Below are positions 28,250 to 30,474 of a stretch of DNA of 30,474 bases, one piece after another. How positions within the stretch are numbered: position 1 is the stretch's first letter; each line of letters opens with the position of its first letter. The stretch spans positions 1 to 30,474 of the IMG/VR virus record IMGVR_UViG_3300020417_002407, one strand, 5' to 3'. The notes under the pieces were generated by a model. It was not told the DNA's origin. It searched no databases and worked only from the letters and a program-made list of their open reading frames with translations. The position numbers and the translations under genes were made by a program. This stretch comes from a virus.

Positions 28250-28948
28250 CTATTTATTTGGTTCTCCAAAGCGATGAGAGTACTGATCATCAATATCGGC
28301 CATCAATTCTTCGGATGTTTTCCAGAAATATTCATCAGTATCACCCAATCTACCCCACTTAATACCATTTTCAACCTGATAGTACTCAGTCGAAACCTTA
28401 AAATCAGGAATCTTTGGCTCTTCAGGTGTCAAACTAACGTCATAGATGCGACATCTGTTGTTTGGATACAGTGCAAATTGTCCATTATCAAGTTCAAGTA
28501 GGTTAAATGACTTGTGTTCTTCTGGTATTTCACTGGTTGAGTAGTCAATGATGTCACAATCGGCATGATAATTGTCTAGTGTACAAATATAACTACCAGT
28601 CATGGTACCAAAATGACGTGTACGAACCTCCCAACTCATAGAAGCAGTAAATTGCTTACAAATATTAATCACACCATAGTCCATACAGTTCCAAAACTGT
28701 AGGTTTGGTAGATCCATATCTGGATCAGGAGTCTCAGGAGATGATACAAAGGCACTGATAGGTAGTTTATCAAACATTGCCCCATATTCGGGTAGATAGG
28801 TCTCAAAATAGAAAGCACGTCCAGGAATCGATTTTGCCGATACCCAAACGCCCTCTACAAATTCGCCGTGACCATCCTTTAAATCGCGTAAGTACTCTTT
28901 GCGTACCCATACTTTTTGTGCGGGTAGATTAACGACTAATTGACTCAT
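28250..28948 (-). CDS. Conserved cyanophage protein of unknown function, 232 aa
   Basis: A soluble 232-aa protein with no signal peptide or membrane segment. It starts MSQLVVNLPAQKVWVRKEYL followed by RDLKDGHGEFVEGVWVS, and contains PGRAFYFETYLPEYGAMFDK, DLPNLQFWNCMDYGVINICK and an Asp/Glu-rich C-terminal part. From memory, closely similar proteins are conserved in T4-like cyanophages without a known function. Trp and Tyr are frequent, consistent with a compact beta-rich fold. Its ATG overlaps the stop of the 48-aa gene (ATGA), so translation is coupled. It is the first gene after the more G+C-rich right end. No T4 counterpart is evident. Confidence 0.75.
   Translation of the reverse strand: MSQLVVNLPAQKVWVRKEYLRDLKDGHGEFVEGVWVSAKSIPGRAFYFETYLPEYGAMFDKLPISAFVSSPETPDPDMDLPNLQFWNCMDYGVINICKQFTASMSWEVRTRHFGTMTGSYICTLDNYHADCDIIDYSTSEIPEEHKSFNLLELDNGQFALYPNNRCRIYDVSLTPEEPKIPDFKVSTEYYQVENGIKWGRLGDTDEYFWKTSEELMADIDDQYSHRFGEPNK
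28251..28258 (-). promoter_or_regulatory. Possible late promoter (AATAAATA) for the 72-aa gene
   Basis: On the minus strand AATAAATA overlaps the TAG stop of the 232-aa gene (28250-28252), 58 bases before the 72-aa start. It differs from the T4 consensus at one base but fits the cyanophage NATAAATA form. Its placement over a stop codon resembles the gp8 promoter. Confidence 0.5.
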
Positions 28949-29091
28949 CCTCTTCCTTGTCCCCGATAACGCTTACGAGCCGAGTTACGAGAACTTGGGG
29001 CATATTTCGTGTGCTTTCCTTGCCCTTGACGAGTCTTCTTTGGCCTTGCTTCAACATAGCAACCGCCTTTCATAAATCCGCCTTTTGCCAT
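28945..29091 (-). CDS. Very basic 48-aa conserved cyanophage protein
   Basis: A 48-residue protein, MAKGGFMKGGCYVEARPKKT at the start and SRNSARKRYRGQGRG at the end. I count 14 Lys/Arg and only one Glu, with many Gly, Ser and Gln, so it is strongly cationic and probably unstructured. It has a good ribosome binding site (AGGAG, 7 bases before ATG), lies two bases after the 53-aa gene and overlaps the 232-aa gene by four bases. This gene and its sequence are familiar from T4-like cyanophages as a hypothetical protein. Binding to nucleic acid is plausible from charge alone; this is inference. Confidence 0.8.
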   Translation of the reverse strand: MAKGGFMKGGCYVEARPKKTRQGQGKHTKYAPSSRNSARKRYRGQGRG

Positions 29092-29093
29092 AA

Positions 29094-29255
29094 TTATGCT
29101 CCTAATGATGTTTTAGTTTCGAGATCTTCCGGACGAGGAGCCCCGGTCTGATAGTATTCAATCGAGAGGTCCTCCATTCTCTCGAAGTACTCTGTCTCTG
29201 TAAGGTTCTTGTATAAGACCTTCCCCTTACAGAGGATCGTGTACTGTTCTTTCAT
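29094..29255 (-). CDS. Small hypothetical protein, 53 aa
   Basis: A 53-aa acidic protein: MKEQYTILCKGKVLYKNLTE, then YFERMEDLSIEYYQTGAPRP and a short polar end. It starts one base after the glycosyltransferase stop and ends two bases before the 48-aa gene, so it is clearly part of the same unit. The beginning looks like a two-strand hairpin (YTILCKGKVLYKNL) followed by one helix. Codons such as CTC, GAG and ATC match the glycosyltransferase and differ from the AT-rich structural genes. No function is recognised. Confidence 0.75.
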   Translation of the reverse strand: MKEQYTILCKGKVLYKNLTETEYFERMEDLSIEYYQTGAPRPEDLETKTSLGA

Positions 29256-29256
29256 A

Positions 29257-30045
29257 TTATATCACACGAGTCTTTTCGTGTCCCACACGTACCCGAGGAT
29301 CGCACCAGATCTCAAAACCTGCTTCGAGTGCATCGAGACAGAAAGAAACGTCCTCACCGCACATGTCTTGCACTTCTCCGGATTCGAAAACCTGCATCTT
29401 CGGTGCAAACCATGGATACTTCATTTTCTCGTGCTCGAAGACTCCGTTCTTGATCAGAATCCATCCGAATCCGGCATAGTCTACCGTGAAGGGTTTGCGA
29501 CGTTTGGAGATACTCTCAAGTGTTTCGTGGTTCATCACACCACCATTGTTACGGAAGTCATCCTCCTCCATCCAATGAGCTACTGATGTGGTACGACCAT
29601 CTTCTGTACAATACCACCCACTCGCAATATCTTTGTCCATCAGAACCAGTTGCAGAAGTTTCTCAGTATTAAAAACAATATCACTGTCAATCCATAACTG
29701 ATAATCATATTCCAACTTGCCATCCCAGGGAATTTGATCCGGTCCACGCAGTACATTTGCTCCAAGACACTTGCACCTTGCAAAGTTTACCATGGAACTA
29801 TAATCTTGTGAGATCTGGATGCTTGCACCCATCTGCACCAAATCAAAACAAAGTTGTACAAAATTTTTCAGATATGTGTACGATACTCCGCGTCCTGGAA
29901 GGCAAAAGACGATGCTCTTGCCCTTTAGCATTTCCTTTGCCTTATCGTAGTCCCATTCCGGTTCTTTCGGCGCACCCTTACCCGGTGCTGCAGCTTTTAC
30001 TGTAAATCCTTTAGTCATAATAGAAGTCAGGTACTTTCGAATCAT
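29257..30045 (-). CDS. GT-A-fold glycosyltransferase-like protein
   Basis: A 262-aa protein resembling family 2-type glycosyltransferases, which move a sugar from a nucleotide-sugar to an acceptor. It has KGKSIVFCLPGRGVSYTYLK at 41-60 (start of the nucleotide-binding fold), QISQDYSSMVNFARCKCLGA at 77-96, the metal-binding DxD in YQLWIDSDIVF (Asp120, Asp122), GEDVSFCLDA at 230-239 as the likely catalytic acid region, and a C-terminal RVGHEKTRVI whose His256 may complete the metal site. No membrane segment is seen. The ATG at 30018 (MTKGFTVKAAA) is an alternative start and agrees better with related cyanophage proteins I recall. It may glycosylate a virion or host surface molecule; the substrate is unknown. 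Confidence 0.78.
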   Translation of the reverse strand: MIRKYLTSIMTKGFTVKAAAPGKGAPKEPEWDYDKAKEMLKGKSIVFCLPGRGVSYTYLKNFVQLCFDLVQMGASIQISQDYSSMVNFARCKCLGANVLRGPDQIPWDGKLEYDYQLWIDSDIVFNTEKLLQLVLMDKDIASGWYCTEDGRTTSVAHWMEEDDFRNNGGVMNHETLESISKRRKPFTVDYAGFGWILIKNGVFEHEKMKYPWFAPKMQVFESGEVQDMCGEDVSFCLDALEAGFEIWCDPRVRVGHEKTRVI

Positions 30046-30071
30046 ACTTCACTATGTATACCTTGTCAAGA

Positions 30072-30242
30072 TCACGTAATGTCGGTTATTACGATATAAT
30101 CATTCTCGACTTCGATGTTTACTTCTACTCCCTCGTACCAGCCCTTCTCATCACAGATCCACTCAGGGATTATTACATAGTGCTCCCCTGATACTGGATC
30201 AATCTCTATGGTCGTAAAATTTCTACGCGGATTTTTTTGCAT
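30072..30242 (-). CDS. Small AbrB/SpoVT-like swapped-hairpin protein
   Basis: A 56-aa protein: MQKNPRRNFTTIEIDPVSGE, HYVIIPEWICDEKGWYEGVE, and an end VNIEVENDYIVITDIT. The order 'strand - IPEW - short helix GWYEG - V.IEV.ND.IVI' fits the AbrB/MazE swapped-hairpin barrel seen in small DNA-binding proteins, with 'G...G..V.I....' as the typical core. It might be a transcription regulator or an antitoxin-like protein, though the surface residues needed for DNA contact cannot be judged. An AAAGGA lies only two bases before the ATG, which is closer than usual; an earlier AAGG is about 10 bases away. The glycosyltransferase gene follows 26 bases downstream. Confidence 0.68.
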   Translation of the reverse strand: MQKNPRRNFTTIEIDPVSGEHYVIIPEWICDEKGWYEGVEVNIEVENDYIVITDIT

Positions 30243-30263
30243 TTCCTTTAAACCTTGGCTTGC

Positions 30264-30272
30264 TTTTATATA
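30264..30272 (-). promoter_or_regulatory. Possible promoter -10 element (TATATAAAA)
   Basis: On the minus strand TATATAAAA lies about 22 bases before the ATG of the AbrB-like gene, downstream of a run of eight T. It resembles a sigma70-type -10 or a weak late element. No convincing -35 box is seen, so the call is tentative. Confidence 0.3.
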
Positions 30273-30338
30273 GCGAAAAAAAATTTTTGAGACCCTCGAA
30301 ATTTAGCTGGGTTTCGTAACACTTTGTAGACTAGGGAA

Positions 30339-30369
30339 GTTAGGCGTTTTTAAACCACGCGCCGCTAAC
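30339..30369 (-). terminator. Imperfect hairpin in the right-hand spacer
   Basis: On the minus strand GTTA-GC-GGCG ... CGCC-TAAC can fold with an 8-bp stem, a two-base bulge and a 13-base loop. It follows the GC-rich hairpin just upstream; the two may act together in ending or protecting the message of the gene at the right edge. No U tract follows the stem closely. Confidence 0.35.
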
Positions 30370-30375
30370 ACCGAA

Positions 30376-30392
30376 GGGGGCCAAACGCCCCC
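30376..30392 (-). terminator. GC-rich hairpin, probable weak terminator of the right-edge gene
   Basis: A perfect six-base-pair stem GGGGGC/GCCCCC with a five-base loop, 30 bases after the stop of the right-edge gene. Reading the minus strand it is followed only by TTCGG, so it lacks a proper U tract and may be a transcript-stabilising hairpin rather than a strong intrinsic terminator. The rest of the 179-bp spacer between this gene and the AbrB-like gene holds a second hairpin and an AT-rich promoter-like stretch. Confidence 0.55.
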
Positions 30393-30421
30393 AACTGCTG
30401 TTAACGAACGAATGCTAGCTA

Positions 30422-30474
30422 TCAGACTGTTGCATACTTAGGGTTGTTGAAGTTAGCAACACTGAAGGACCGAC
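30422..30474 (-). CDS. C-terminal end of an unidentified gene (partial)
   Basis: The last 16 codons and TGA stop of a gene entering from the right edge: RSFSVANFNNPKYATV. The frame is chosen because it reads as plausible protein and is followed by a hairpin; a second frame is also open over this short stretch, so the call is tentative. The product cannot be identified from so few residues. Confidence 0.45.
   Translation of the reverse strand, partial: RSFSVANFNNPKYATV

Noticed and set aside
29209-29586. Plus-strand open frame of 125 codons
   Set aside because: Opposite the glycosyltransferase, which has clear motifs in its own frame; the plus-strand translation shows none.
30339-30392. Possible tRNA in the right-hand spacer
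   Set aside because: The two stems do not form a cloverleaf; no T-loop (GTTCRA) or 7-bp acceptor stem was found on either strand.

Overview
The window reads as late structural genes of a T4-like cyanophage (myovirus of marine Synechococcus or Prochlorococcus, Kyanoviridae-type). All genes that can be supported lie on the minus strand, so gene order is read from high to low coordinates. The order gp25 - gp6 - [3884-aa protein] - gp8 - [2374-aa DUF4815-type protein] - three small or medium structural genes - gp13 - gp14 - gp15 - gp16 follows the T4 block 25/6/7/8/9-12/wac/13/14/15/16. The assignments rest on recognisable protein motifs plus this synteny. A related T4-like phage of another marine bacterium (for example SAR11) cannot be excluded, but the small genes at the right resemble cyanophage genes.

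Right end (about 28.25-30.47 kb): the last codons of an unidentified gene, a 179-bp spacer with two hairpins, a small AbrB/SpoVT-like hairpin protein, a GT-A-type glycosyltransferase with a DSD motif, two tiny genes (53 and 48 aa, the second extremely basic), and a 232-aa conserved protein of unknown function. Most of this end is clearly richer in G+C than the rest. A 72-aa gene with a structured leader follows.

Middle (about 5.1-27.9 kb): the baseplate block. gp25, gp6 and gp8 are recognisable wedge proteins. Between gp6 and gp8, in the gp7 slot, is one 11.7-kb reading frame containing a YHYH-like domain and several families of short beta-type repeats. After gp8, in the slot of T4 gp9-12, is a 7.1-kb frame with a DUF4815-like N-terminus. 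Left end (1-5.0 kb): a small Ig-like or BppU-like protein, a fibre-like protein in the position of T4 fibritin (wac), neck proteins gp13 and gp14, tail completion protein gp15, terminase small subunit gp16, and the start of a small cysteine-containing gene where gp17 would be expected soon after.

Genes are packed with 1- to 4-base overlaps or gaps of a few bases. Three exact T4-late-promoter octamers (TATAAATA on the minus strand) stand 18-23 bases before gp25, gp8 and the 113-aa gene, at or near the upstream gene's stop codon; looser NATAAATA matches occur elsewhere. The genes therefore appear to be co-expressed late in infection to build the baseplate, tail fibres, neck and packaging machinery. 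The most notable pattern is a set of short glycine/tyrosine-rich modules shared by gp14, gp8, the DUF4815 protein and the giant protein, which suggests that unrelated virion proteins have grown by acquiring the same modules. No plus-strand gene, tRNA, CRISPR array or insertion sequence was seen.
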